From positions 662,001-726,000 of the forward strand of contig JAJGOT010000047.1 of the NCBI GenBank assembly GCA_022457155.1: 64,000 bases of DNA, in the 5' to 3' direction. The position numbers and the translations under genes were made by a program. The notes beneath the pieces are model-generated. The model was not told where the DNA came from. It did not search any database and saw only the letters and a list, made by a program, of their open reading frames with translations. Of this stretch, positions 1 through 10,954 are shown piece after piece. The first letter of the stretch is position 1. Each line of letters begins with the position of its first letter. The stretch comes from Cladopsammia gracilis (lineage: Eukaryota; Cnidaria; Anthozoa; Scleractinia; Dendrophylliidae).

Positions 1-339
1 CTTTAGTGGCTTACAGCATTGGCGCAAAGCGCGATCCCTTCAATAAAAACAATCCTTACGCACTTCCATTATTCGCCAATATCTCTGTTAAATTTTAGCG
101 AAATCGGCTTTCAAACCTTCACGATATAACAGTTTTCAAAGTAACACCCCTACCAAAATTTTGCCTTATGAATTTATTCATGGCCAGGTATCCCCCGCGA
201 CCTTAAAAATGGCGCGCTGCAGGCGAGAAAAGTCCGTTCTCCGCCCGACCACCGAAACCGAAAAACGGACTTTGAGAAAGTCTAGCCAAAAATCAAAGGA
301 CACCGATATGTATGTATACCAGGAGTCTAGGATCTACTC

Positions 340-1651
340 AACTGCACGTCCAAGAGAGAGGAAGAGACGGGCCTTGGGAACGAGGTTGGTAGACGTTTCA
401 ATAACAAATAAATAGATCATTAAAACAGACCGTCGGCCGTCGGGTGTTGATATGGACGATATGGTCAATAATGTTAACTTTTATTGGTAAATTGTACAAC
501 TTTCTGAAGCCCCTGTTTATTTTCAGTGTTTATTGTGTCGCTGTCGTAATTTGTCGTATTTTTGAAGCGGAATCGAGTCGCTTGTCGCTGTTCAGAACGT
601 CTCGTGTCGGCAGTTTTCGGGGCCATGTCGCTTGTCGCTTTTACCAAGGCCTCTTAAGCCGCGATGTTTTAAAAAAGCTCGCATTTTCAATTGGCTATAA
701 AAGGAAACGAAACCTAATCACTAGCTCTATTCCTACAAAAGACACCATTCGGCCCGAAGGTACACAATTTTTGAGTCAACGGGAAAAGCGACAAAATATT
801 TTCATTTCCCTTTTTTGCAATAGTCTACCTCAGTGAAGTGTTTAGAGAAAACATTCCTTTTCTAAGTCTTTTTACAGAACTTATTGACACGCACAAAGTT
901 CTTGTTTTGTCTCATACTTTACATTCACATATACACTGCACATATAAATTGGCTGTTTAAAAACATTGCCAGTAAATCAATTTTAATTCCAAATGAAAAT
1001 CGTTGCAATATATTTTAGTTCTGTTTAAATATCAATAAATAAAGATAGTAAATATTTTAACCTTCAATTGGTACATCTTCCCAAAATTTCAAATGATAAG
1101 AAAATCACCATTGTAATGCCATACAAGTCATTGCTACTAAAATACTGTGAATACAAAAAATAGAAAAATTAACTAAGTAAAAGGGCTATCTGGTCAAGAT
1201 AAATTGAATATAAGTAGTTTTGCCACCCCCATCCCTCCTCACAAATTTCCCCCGTAGCAACCAAATTCGCCTCCTCATTCGCTTAATATAAGTTGAAGTT
1301 TCCCGCCCTCAGTAAAATGAAGACTATTTTGAACAAATGCGCTAGATTAACATAAAAATTATTTACATTCACACTCGTGATTCTTTTGTTGCTCATGACT
1401 TTTATCTTGGTGGCTTCTAAAAGAGCCCTTAAGTCCTCTATGACTGCAATGTCTAACTCTACGGTTAGACCTACAGGTATTTTCAATCTTTCAACTTCAA
1501 TAGACCATTTAGCAGCTTTATACATATAACCTATCACGTCTTTACTACATTTACCTATCAAAGGCACCCAACGTTTCCAATTCTTGTTGTTTTTTAATTA
1601 TTAACCTTACGTTCCTCGCATTAACGAGATGGCTTTAAGAGCCCTTTGATT
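340..1651 (+). repeat. Dispersed repeat copy A (non-coding, ~1.3 kb)
   Basis: This stretch matches 5900-7636 almost end to end, starting at the shared aactgcacgtcc and ending at a shared aacgagatggcttta...gccctttgat. It holds only short, poorly conserved reading frames. The terminal ~65 bp recur inverted at 48412-48480, so it is a family and not a one-off duplication. The motif gggaacgaggtt near its start also occurs inverted at 23.34 kb, suggesting an older small element inside. I cannot assign it to a named superfamily. Confidence 0.75.
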
Positions 1652-2571
1652 CAAGTCTCTTAGCGAGTGACAACCGGAAATCTCGTGAAAAGAGTTGGTT
1701 TTCCAACTCGCTTAAAGTTAAGCGAGTCAGCTTAATTGAATTAAACTGTTGTTAAATTTAAGCTACCAAACCAGGTAGCTTAAGCGAGTCGGCAATTAAT
1801 TTTAGTCAATGAGAAGCAACTTGTGGTCATTTATCGGACAAGGCTGTCTCGATTGTATTATACAATGGATTTACTTTTGCGCAAAATTAACGTTAATGTC
1901 CCTTTTCAGTAGTCATTGGAATACTGAATCATTGCTATTACGTTTTGATCATTAAAGAGTAATTTAAATCTTGAATGGTTATTAACTGTTGAGGTATCAT
2001 GATTATGCAATAGTATGCAAGAGAGGAGAGATTTTGCCGATTCAGCTAACTAAAAATGTTTCGGTTTGGTTATGCAGATTTGGCTTTTGTTCTATTTTGG
2101 AACAATTAATCATTTCCATTACGGTTTGATTATGCAATAGTATGCAAAAGACGTAATAATTTTGCTGATTTTGTTAACAAAAGTTTATCAAGCAAGCATT
2201 TAAAGAAGCATTTTATAAGCGATTTCAGCGTGTTGATTTTTTTCAAGAGAGATATTGTCACTATTTGGGGGCTAATTGACAAGACAAACAAAAAGACAAT
2301 GTATTATTTGAGTGGCAAGTAAGAGAGAGAAAACGTTCTTGGCGTATAAAAAGAAGACGAATATCAATTGTGTGTCGTACTCATGATATTGAAATCCTGA
2401 AGCGGACAAGAGAGTTACCTTAGAGTGCTCAACGTAGCTTGATCGCATTGAAATCCTGACGCAAGAGAGTTGCCTTCGAGCGCTCAACCTAGCTCTATTA
2501 GCAAAGAATATAGCAGACTGAAAGCAAGAAAATATATGTTGAAATCTATTATTTCGTAACAAAATTATCAG
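1652..2571. other. AT-rich intergenic stretch without recognisable gene
   Basis: No convincing coding sequence. A short hairpin (ttaagctacc at 1758-1767 pairing with ggtagcttaa at 1774-1783) sits 0.8 kb upstream of the Helitron remains. Whether it marks a transposon end cannot be decided here. Confidence 0.5.
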
Positions 2572-2580
2572 TTGTTTATA

Positions 2581-3026
2581 ATGGTTGCTTTTGATGCTTC
2601 AGGTGCCATAGATTCAGTTTCACTACTAGAAAGTAGGTTATCTGAATTAAATAGAATTGCTCTTGATGTTGGAGGAGGTGGCGTTTGTTTTTTTCGTGCC
2701 GTATCACATCAATTGTATGGCGATGCTACCAACCTTTTTTACATACGTAGTCTTGGCATTGAGTATTTAGTATATAACCCAGAACAGCTTATAGAGAGTA
2801 ATATTGACCACTCTTGGCAAGAATATTTGAGTAATATGTCATGTCAGGGAACATGGGCTGATGCCATTATCATTTATCAATTCATATTGTTGAATCAAAT
2901 GAAACGTTTGCTCCTGTCACTCTTGTTCAAGCAGTGAATGTCACAAGAGCTTGTACAAACATTTATATTGGGTACATAGGTGAAATTCATTATGTGTCTA
3001 CTGTAGAAAATGAAGTTGTCAATTAG
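2581..3026 (+). pseudogene. OTU-type cysteine protease remnant (Helitron-associated)
   Basis: The frame from ATG 2581 contains a degenerate OTU block: a GGGGVCFFRAVSHQLYG stretch where family members have D-G-N-C-[FL]-F/Y-R, keeping the nucleophile Cys, followed by W-x-x-YL and GTWADA. The C-terminal part continues in another frame (about 2880-3026) with IHIVESNE and GEIHYVS, the latter holding the catalytic-His position, then a stop. OTU proteases cleave ubiquitin chains, and many animal Helitrons carry one. The frame change and altered D-G-N positions mean this copy is dead. Position just upstream of the Helitron DUF6570-like frame supports a common element. Confidence 0.7.
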
Positions 3027-3060
3027 CAAACAATAAAAATAGTGATGTTACTTAACTGCG

Positions 3061-3540
3061 GGAGAAAGTAAGTGATAAAACGAAAAAACAGAGAGTTTAC
3101 ATGAGATATTATATGACAATGAAAAGAGATGATGCGCAAGAAAAAGGAGTAATCGATAAAAACAAAAAACGTAGGGCTTATAATAAAGAATACATGAAGA
3201 TGAAAAGAGCTGATGTAAAATGTAAAACAAGAGAGAGAAAAAATTGTTGAAAAAAAGAAACAATGTGGAAGAAAAGTTGGAACACATAAAGAAAATTAAC
3301 GAACGGTCCTTAAAAGAAGTGCACGTAGAAGATGCAGAAGAAAAAGAAGTAATTGATAAAAAATGAAAAATGTAGAGTTTATATGAAAGAATACATGAAA
3401 ATTAAAAGAGCCGATGTACAATGTAAAACAAAACAGGGGAAAAAATTGTTGAAAAAAGAAAGAACAGGGAAGAAAAGTTAGAAGAGATAAAGAAAATTAA
3501 GAAACGGTCCTCTAAGGAAGCGCACGTAGAAAATACACAA
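3061..3540 (+). repeat. Imperfect tandem repeat encoding Lys/Arg-rich protein (decayed Helitron ORF)
   Basis: Two main units about 199 bp apart (gtaatcgataaa near 3149 and gtaattgataaa near 3348), plus an earlier partial unit, share aaaagagc(t/c)gatgta and a gaaaagttgga(a) segment. Translated, they give Lys/Arg/Glu-rich, broken frames. They lie between the OTU remnant and the zinc-rich frame at 3624, where Helitron proteins often have basic, low-complexity sequence. The repeat is seen directly; its assignment to the Helitron ORF is inferred from position. Confidence 0.6.
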
Positions 3541-3623
3541 GAGATTATGGAACTAAACAGAAATGTTAAAAAAGCAAAAAAAAAAGAGGTAGCATTTTAC
3601 ATAGAACTGCACTAGCTGCTGAA

Positions 3624-4121
3624 ATGGAACTTAAAAATGCAGAAAAGCAATCAGCCTTAAGAACTGATAGTCATCAATTACAATCACAGAAAAAGGAAAG
3701 CAATGCAATTTTTATGATAAATCAATTTCACAATAATATTAAATGTGGTCCAGAATACATATGTACGAGTTGTGACCAGTTGTGGTATAAGTGTTCAGTA
3801 GTAAAATGTAATAGTAATAAATACAAAATATGTTCACAAGATATTGTTAATTCTTGTGCCACTGGGGTAAGAAGTGTTGATGATATTGAATGGATTTGCA
3901 GAACTTGTGACTCAAATCTAAAACAGGGAAAATTGCCTATCTATTCTAAAGCAAATAAAATGACTTTCCCTTATAAGCCTGAGTTGTTAAATCTGACGCC
4001 ATTAGAAGAACGGTCGATATCACTTCGTATTCCATTTATGCAAATCCGCGAACTACCGAGAGGTGGCCAGTTGTCTATTCATGGAAATATTGTCAATGTA
4101 CCAACAACTATCACGCGATAG
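3624..4121 (+). CDS. Helitron Rep/helicase N-terminal fragment (DUF6570-like)
   Basis: This 165-codon frame has paired cysteine motifs (CTSC...W at about residues 48-53, ICRTC near 110) followed by LEERSISLRIPFMQIRELPR and then GGQLSIHGNIVNVP. That last pair of blocks is the hallmark of the DUF6570-type region preceding the Helitron Rep domain, whose product nicks and replicates single-stranded transposon DNA. The frame stops where the HUH (Rep) and helicase domains should follow; neither is present nearby. The next 160 bp are unrecognised, and a DIRS-type RT begins at 4282. A truncated remnant. Confidence 0.75.
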   Translation: MELKNAEKQSALRTDSHQLQSQKKESNAIFMINQFHNNIKCGPEYICTSCDQLWYKCSVVKCNSNKYKICSQDIVNSCATGVRSVDDIEWICRTCDSNLKQGKLPIYSKANKMTFPYKPELLNLTPLEERSISLRIPFMQIRELPRGGQLSIHGNIVNVPTTITR

Positions 4122-4281
4122 AAATCTCGAGCTCATAATCTCATTGTTGAGTGTTTTTATTGTAGATATGTTAAAAGGGTTAATTACTACACTAGTTTCT
4201 GATACGGAAAGGATATCTCTGTAATGCATGTGTTCAGATAAGACCCTTTAGGTACTCCTGTGTTACAGATCATTCATTCCT

Positions 4282-4680
4282 GTGTTATCCTGTGTGAAAG
4301 CAAGAGCAAATTTCAAATTGCGTTTGCCGGGAATAGACAGACTCACCGAGTTTATTAATCTAAAGGGCCCTGGTTGCCTTGTTTTTAAAAAGGACCTTAA
4401 ACGAGCGTACCGACAAAATCCTGTGGATCCGCACGATTATCACCTTCTCAGTTTCACAGTGGATGGTCAGTTTTATTTTCACACTGTCATGCCTTTCGGT
4501 TTACGCTCGGCTACTCTGGCTTGCCAACGAACAACTAAAGCCGTCGCGCATATTCTCGACAAAGAGGGAATTCTCGTAGACGTATACATTGATGATTTCT
4601 ATGGCGCCGACCACTCAATCGTTTGATCGCATGACTCATTTATTTTCCGAGTTGGGATTGCAATCATCGCCCGCGCGCTA
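4282..4680 (+). pseudogene. DIRS/tyrosine-recombinase-type retrotransposon RT fragment
   Basis: The 114-codon frame has FKKDLKRAYRQ (RT motif A, catalytic Asp), then VMPFGLRSATLACQR (motif B) and VYIDDFYGAD (motif C, the YxDD catalytic pair). The order and the sequence around the motifs match DIRS-like elements better than gypsy, but a gypsy origin is not excluded. The frame ends at 4624, and a shifted frame continues with a HLFSELGLQSSP-like segment to about 4670. There is no recombinase or RNase H, so this is a ~400-bp scrap wedged between Helitron and PLE remains. Confidence 0.75.
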
Positions 4681-4689
4681 AAGACACCC

Positions 4690-5830
4690 CACCAACGCAC
4701 GCAATACATGTGAACACGCTAACTGACACAAATATACCACAGGAAGAGGGAATCAACACAGTATGCTTAGCATACGAACAATTTCACAACAACGACCCTC
4801 CTATCCCATCACGATACCTGAGAGAAATGCTAAAGCTAATATTACAAGAAAACGCTTTCCAATTCAACGGAAAGAATTTCTTACAAACCGCCATGGGAAC
4901 TAAAATGGCAGTTTCTTTTGCCAATATCTTTATGGCGAATATCGAAACAAAAATCATTAGCCAAAGCATAAATAAACCACTTGAGTGGAAGCGATACATT
5001 GACGACATTTTTGCTCTGTGGAACACAACCACACCGGAAATTAAGATGTTTATCGCACAAGCAAACAATTTGCATCCGTCAATCAAATTCACGGCTGAAG
5101 TTTCAGAAAGTGAGATCACATTCCTCGACACTGTTATATACAAAGGGGAAAGATTCCAAAACGAATCTACCCTACATGTGCGTACTCATTTTAAATCAAC
5201 AGAAAATTCTCAATACACACATTACAGGTCTTGCCATCCAGTAGGCGTGAAAAGAGGCTTTATAAAGGAGAAGCCCTAAGGCTTCTAAGAACAAACTCTT
5301 TGACAATTTTGAAGAGAGCCTCAAAAACTTCAAACTACGCCTCAAAGAAAGAGGTTATCCTCAAAAATTTATAAACAACACCCTGTCAAATATTTATTTT
5401 AAAGACAGAGAGTCGATTTTAAATAATAAGCGAAAGGTTGGAAAAAAAAACATCCTGCCTTTCGTCACACAATACACACCATCAGTGCCTCAACTCAAAC
5501 ACATGTGGACAAAATCAGCGTCTGCTAAAAGACATCTCCAAAGACCCTCCTATAATTCCGTACAAAAGAGGAAAGTGTTATGTATGGCAATACCGCTGGC
5601 CATAATGTGCGCGGTTATTGAGTTTGTATGCTAGCCTATGAGAATAAACCACATGGCAGAACGTTTGTGATCCAACATGGCGTCTGTGTGGTAAAACATA
5701 ACAGAAAGTCAATTAAAGACATGCTTGTTAGAGCAAAAATATAAAGGCGCAAAATATCATATTGTGGCCACTCACGGAAAGGAGTCGTGCAGGCTTGTAA
5801 CGTTCAATGATGACAATGACATACGGTATT
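4690..5830 (+). pseudogene. Penelope-like element reverse transcriptase remnant
   Basis: A 189-codon frame (4710-5279) carries PLE RT motifs: GTKMAVSFANIFMA, then WKRYIDDIFALW (catalytic YIDD), SEITFLDTVIYKGERF, and the PLE-typical QYTHYRSCHPVGVKRGFIK. The next frame (about 5281-5640) continues with the thumb/linker region (NFKLRLKERGYPQKFI, LPFVTQYTPS). About 5700-5800 retains SIKDMLVRAKI and a CGHS...C linker. No GIY-YIG endonuclease block was recognised. The 5' end is missing and at least one frameshift splits it. Independent PLE scraps occur at 13.1-13.4 kb and 32.3-32.7 kb. Confidence 0.85.
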
Positions 5831-5845
5831 GCAAATCCAAAGATT

Positions 5846-5900
5846 TAAAGATTTAATTCCCCGTTTTAAAGATTCCCCGTTTTAAAGATTCCCTGTTTTA
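5846..5900 (+). repeat. Short tandem repeat tttaaagattcccc(g/t)gt
   Basis: Three to four imperfect copies of a ~17-bp unit containing tttaaagattcc lie directly before dispersed repeat copy B. Confidence 0.6.
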
Positions 5901-7636
5901 ACTGCACGTCCGATCCAAGAGAGAGGAAGAGAGGGGCCTTTGGAACGAGGTTGGTAGACGTTTCAATAATAAATAAATAGATCATTAAAACAGACCGTTG
6001 GCCGTCGCGTGTTGATATGAACGATATCGTCAATAATGTTTAATTTTTATTGGTAAATTGCATAACAATCTAAAGTCGCTGTCTATTCTCAGTGTTTATT
6101 GTGTCACTGTCGTAATTTGTCGTATTTTTGAAGCGGAATCGAGCCGCTTGTCGCTGTTCAGAACGTCTCATGTCGGCAGTTTTCGGGGCCACGTCGCTTG
6201 TCGTTTTTACCAAGGCTTCTTTAAGCCGAGATGTTTTGGAAACAGCTTCGCATTTTTAATTGGCTATAAAAGGAAACGAAACCTAATCACTAGCTCTATT
6301 CCTACAAGAGACACCATTCTGCCCGAAGGTACACAATTTTTGAGTCAACGGAAAAAGCGGCAAGTAAACTGAATATTTTCATTTGCCTTTTTTACAATAA
6401 AAAGTAACTCTCAAATAAAGCAAGGACCACTTGGACAAACAGCACGGCGAAGTGAAGCCGGATCTTGGTGTAGATCAGGATCAGCAGTATTGAATAAAAC
6501 GTAAAACTAAATGCAAGGCTGATCGGACAGCTATAAAGGGTATTTTATTGCCCAATATTTCGGTTAGGCAAAACTAACCTTTATCAGGGGCTACAAAGAG
6601 CTAAGTAAAAATGGATTAAAACGGTTACAAGATATAAAATGATTCAAATAAAAGATTAAATACGGTTGGTTAACAAAAATAAACAGTAGAAACGTTTACA
6701 AAGGCTACTATTGCTATTGCTATTGGGCAATAAAATACCCTTTATAGCTGTCCGATCAGCCTTGCATTTAGTTTTAAGTTTTTTACAATAGTCTACCTTA
6801 GTGAAGTATTTAGAGAAAACATTCCTTTTTTAAGTCTTTTTACTGAACTTATTCACATGCACAAAGTTCTTGTTTTGTCTCATACATCCACATATACACT
6901 GCACATACAAATTGGCTGTTTAAAAACATTGCCAGTAAATCAATTTTAATCCCAAATGAAAATCGTTGCAATATATTTTAGTTCTGTTTAAATATCAATA
7001 AATAAATATAGTAAATATTTTTTAACCTTCGTACATCTTTCCCAAATTTCGATTGATAAGAAAATCGCCATTGTAATGCCATACAAGTCATTGCTACTAA
7101 AATACTGTGACTGATACAAAAAAAAAATAGAAAAATCAACTAAGTAAAAGGGCTCTCTAGTAGTCAAGATAGATTGAACCTAAGTAGTTTTGCTACCCCC
7201 ATCCCTCCGGCCTCACAAATTTCCCCCGTAGCAACCAAATTCGCCTCCTCATTCACTTAATCATCAAGTTGAAGTTTCCCCTCAGTAAAATGAAGACTAT
7301 TTTGAAGAAATACGCTAGATTAACATGAAAATTATTTACATTCACATTCGTGATTATTTTGTTGCTCATGACTTTTACTGATTTGGTGGCTCCTAAAAGA
7401 GCCCTTAAGTCCTCTATGACTGCAATGTCTAACTCTACGATTAGACCTACAGGTATTTTCAGTCTTTTAACTTCAATAGACCATTTAGCAGCTTTACACA
7501 TATTACCTATCACGTCTTTACTACATTTACCTATCAAAGGTACCCAATTTCTTCAATTCTTGTTGTTGTTGTTGTTGTTTTTTATTAACCTTACATTCTC
7601 TCGCAATAACGAGATGGCTTTAGGAGCCCTTTGATT
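5900..7636 (+). repeat. Dispersed repeat copy B with internal insertion
   Basis: This is homologous to 340-1651 along its whole length (for example the shared gtttcaataa...aaataaatagatc block near the start and the gccctttgat end) but longer by about 385 bp because of an insertion at 6401-6784. Copy A supplies the uninterrupted sequence cttttttgcaatagtctacc at the insertion site. Confidence 0.75.
6401..6784 (+). mobile_element. Non-autonomous retroelement-like insertion with inverted internal arms
   Basis: The insertion splits dispersed repeat copy B; ttttttacaata is present on both sides, consistent with a target duplication. A second copy lies at 23570-23950. Inverted arms of about 55 bp (aatgcaaggctgatcggaca near 6510 and tgtccgatcagccttgcatt near 6750) enclose a segment with atatttcggttaggcaaaac and cctttatcaggggct, wording I associate with the terminal regions of cnidarian PLEs. 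It is non-coding. The PLE link is a family-resemblance inference. Confidence 0.6.
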
Positions 7637-8640
7637 AATAAACAGATCCCAGACCCTATCACTTTCCTCGCATATTTTTGTGTAAAAGCTGGGTTTCGTT
7701 TCATTATATCACGTGCTTTACATGATATGGGAAGGATTAGATCTAGTATTTTCGGCGGTAGGTACACAATGCTTAATCTTTGTTGTTTGGTGATAGGTGC
7801 TGTAAAGAGCTGTAGACGTAGACGGCGCTTTCTATAATTTCTCTTGTGTCGATCTGATTTTCAAAAAGCTTTTTTTTTTCTTTCTGGTATTTACCAACTA
7901 TTGCCCTAGTTTTTGGTTTGTAGTCAAAACGAATGCCATCTGTGCCATCAACTGGCTTACATAGCCCGCATTGTTGGCACAGGTCAAGTCTGCACAGGAA
8001 TCACAATTAGGCTATTTTTTGTAGGCTATTTTTGTTCAATATGCACAATTGAACAACTACAACTATGTATTAGAAATGGATCAGAGATCTGTTGTTCGCT
8101 ACCTGCACTACCATACAACACCTAACCCCCGTGACGCTTTAAAAAGATTATAAAAGCTTAAAACACTAACAGAAAAGCTCATACTAATCAAATATGAGTA
8201 TCGCTTACTTAGCGGAATTTCCGGAAAAATGATAAAAAAGATCTGGATATTGGTCCAGCATTAAACAAATAAGGCGGTGATGGGCATAAAAACGGAAAAA
8301 ACTATGAAATAAAAGCTTGTATCCACAACTGTGCCCGAATAAAACATTTCTTTTTTTTAACATCCACCGAGACTATGTCTTATGCTGCTATGATTTGTGG
8401 TATGGTGAGCTTGAACGTGCTTATATCTTTAAGGTTACATCTCTAGTGCTGTATGATCTAATCTGCCGATACGGCCAGCATGCGCATGGTGCTTTCAAAG
8501 CTCCACAGGTGCAATCACTATGGACAACCTGAGGTAGAAACCGAGAGTTCGCCATAAGAACACATCCATATGCACGTAAGACTGCAAAGTCTTACAGAGC
8601 GTGGGAAGCGCTTCTCAAGTATGAAGTTGCCTTCTACCAC
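7637..8640. other. Stretch without a supportable gene
   Basis: Only short frames. The frame at 8317-8532 (71 codons) has coding-like text but no recognisable domain and no splice partners. It may be part of the same decayed element as the YqaJ remnant that follows. Confidence 0.4.
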
Positions 8641-8848
8641 AAAAACTTTTAACTAACAGCTTCGCTGATACATCTCATCAGAAATCTTCTTCGGGATACT
8701 GATTTCGCATGCTCGTCCTGCAAGACGACCATCAGAAACTCACTGTCGTCGCCAACTGCACGGTCAGTAACTGCAACTTCAGTTGGGTTGAGTGTAGTTT
8801 TATACTCAAAGCTTTTTATTATTTTTTTGCATATAGAGGTTTGTTGGT

Positions 8849-9489
8849 TTTTGTTTTGTAAATCCTTCCTCCGTTGTGGATTGGGTTGTGATACATATTT
8901 GGCGTCTCTAATTGTTCTAGAGGGCACATTCTGATGAAGTTAGCGTCTACGAATAATCCCTTGCTTGCTCTTTCTCCGCTAAAAGCAATGCCCATTTGTA
9001 TTTGGTCTGCGTAGTAATAAGGGACACTACTTGTTGCTATCTGCGTACTAAATGGACATTTAAATTCTAATAGAGTTATACTGTTGGAGTACTCATAAAA
9101 TAGCCGTCTGGATGGACTGCATGTGACTTTTCCATATAGCGGATGATCTCTTGCGAGATTAAGAGAAAGATCAAAATATCGGCGCACAAGTGGCTCAAAA
9201 AGATTGCCCCAAGTACATGCAGTAATATTGAATGAAATCACTGGCTGCTGCACTTTCTTCAAGAGCAAGCTTTTCAGGGACTTAAACTGTGTTGAGCCTG
9301 TCAGAGCAGAGATCTCTGATGTGTCGATGGTGTTTTTTTCCTGGCTTTAACCCAGTCGGCACTTTTCTGTTTTAGGCCTGTCTTTCTCGTTTGTAGAAAG
9401 GCCTTGAAAGCATTACAGTCACGGATGGCTTGATTTCTCCGATTCAACTGAAGCGAAGTATCCATTGCAGATATACATAAAGAAAACAA
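8849..9489 (-). pseudogene. YqaJ/lambda-exonuclease-like nuclease remnant
   Basis: Read leftwards, the first frame (9489-9301) ends near KSADWVKARKK; after a shift at a T-run near 9330 the text continues as TIDTSEISALTG and FKSLKSLLLKKV, then ACTWGNLFEPLVRRYF, CSPSRRLFYEY and ITLLEFKCPF. YqaJ nucleases have an IGGS-(E/D)-IA(A/x)L-(L/T)G start, a WG-x-x-x-EP-x-x-R block and Asp...E-x-K catalytic residues; the E-F-K triad is seen here, but the usual SPDG Asp is replaced (SPSR). These 5'-3' exonucleases occur in phages, large DNA viruses and some transposons. The host element is unknown. The frameshift and changed Asp indicate a dead copy. Confidence 0.6.
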
Positions 9490-9748
9490 ATCTTCAATTG
9501 ATGATGACTATATGTTATGATTTTTCATATGAAATTAATACAGCCCTGTGACCCTTTTCATGATATGACGAGCAAAAAAATGCGGAATGTTGTTCCGCAA
9601 TGACTAAACTAAAGAAAGGGTTGTTAACCCTAATCTACAAGAAGCTTTAAGCCATCTTCTTTGCAAACATCTCTAACTTTCTTTGTCTATTTCTGGTGTA
9701 TTTGTAAACCAGATTCTTTATTGTCTTTGCCAGGAATATCTTCAAGTG

Positions 9749-9913
9749 TCAATCCTGACATCCAACCGATATAAGACTATCAAACTGCTGCTTTGTCAAA
9801 GCATGTCCTTCATCGTATAAAGGATCGAATCCTCTAAGAGCGCGCAGTGATAATGTTTGGCGTTCAGGCTGTATAGCAGATACATGTTGATCCACTGCTG
9901 CTGCGGCATTCAT
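9749..9913 (-). CDS. Short hypothetical frame upstream of YqaJ remnant
   Basis: A 54-codon frame begins MNAAAAVDQH and contains RALRGFDPLYDEGHALT; it ends at a TGA, after which a shifted frame goes on briefly. It lies on the same strand as, and 260 bp upstream of, the YqaJ-like remnant, so the two may derive from one element. No domain recognised; it could be a chance frame. Confidence 0.25.
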   Translation of the reverse strand: MNAAAAVDQHVSAIQPERQTLSLRALRGFDPLYDEGHALTKQQFDSLISVGCQD

Positions 9914-9967
9914 GGCGTATATACCAGGTATATAAAATATTCAATTGGTGATAACCACGTCAAGTAT

Positions 9968-9988
9968 GGGGGGGGGGGGGGGGGGGGG
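9968..9988. repeat. Poly-G run (21 nt)
   Basis: An uninterrupted G run capable of forming a G-quadruplex. It causes artificial Gly/Pro-rich reading frames on both strands. Its length is probably uncertain in the assembly. Confidence 0.9.
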
Positions 9989-10735
9989 TGATCGACACAA
10001 GAGAAATTGTAGAACGTACCTTCGAAGTCTACAGCTCTTTGCAGCAGCAGGTGATCCTGCCCCTCCCAAGCGAGCAAATTCAACTGCCCATTTGCCGTTT
10101 TGCCAGTTCTTCACGGCGCCTTTGGAAGGGGCAAATAGGCAGCACCTCTGATGGGTGGCGTCTATAACAACAACAACATTTAGCTTTATTTGCATGACTG
10201 TAGATTTTACAATATTGCAAAAGCTTGCAATTAACTAACAAAAGGAAAGAAAACAAAAATGATAATAATAACAACAGCATAATAAACTATTCACGTTGAA
10301 ATAATATGGAATAATCTATGGAGATTGAGATCTATGTACTCAACTTCGGTTACCGAGCCGGAGGTATTATCCACACATTCAGCCATTCCCTCCAGGCTTT
10401 CATGGCTTCATCTGTTTGCCTAGTTATCTCAGCAGCATTAAGGCGGGTAACAATTAGCGGCTCTGGGTGGCTAAAGTGTTGGCCGACTACTTCCCAGCCC
10501 TTAATGCGCGTTTTAACCCATAACAAAAAGGATAAGGTCACTTTAACGGGGAACAGGTCGGATGCCTCGTTTTTATTATTCTGAAGATTTCTGGCCTGTT
10601 ATCTTGGTAGAACAACAAGGGATCTCTTTTGGTTGGGTGGTATTTGGGGATCGCCATTTTGTAGCTATGACTCCAGTTGTGGAACCAGTCATGGGAACAG
10701 ACAGTGGTTGGTGATCCTGCATCACCTTATAGTGT

Positions 10736-10954
10736 GTAGTATAGGGAGTGGGTACATCCGGCGGCCGCACCCCAAATAAGCATTCATGCGCGCCAACGGA
10801 GCCTTCCTAGGATAATTGCCATCCCTTCCCCCATTACCCACGAAGGCACTGAGTGGGGCTTGGGGAAAGGGATGGCAAGTATTCTAGGAAGGTCCCGTTG
10901 GGGCGCATGAATGCTTATTTGGGGTGCGGCCGGGTCACCAATTCCCTATACTAC
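10736..10954. mobile_element. Foldback/MITE palindrome (~219 bp)
   Basis: The left arm runs from gtagtatagggagtgg through ccccaaataagcattcatgc and cctaggataattgccatccc. The right arm is its reverse complement (gggatggcaagtattctagg, gcatgaatgcttatttgggg, ccaattccctatactac). The spacer is about 30 bp. There is no coding capacity. A duplicated target site is not obvious. Confidence 0.85.

Noticed and set aside
340..7636. One retroelement with 1.3 kb LTRs enclosing Helitron/DIRS/PLE genes
   Set aside because: Interior belongs to three unrelated classes and no integration signature is present.
9941..10195. Pro/Gly-rich frames on both strands
   Set aside because: Artefact of the 21-nt G run.
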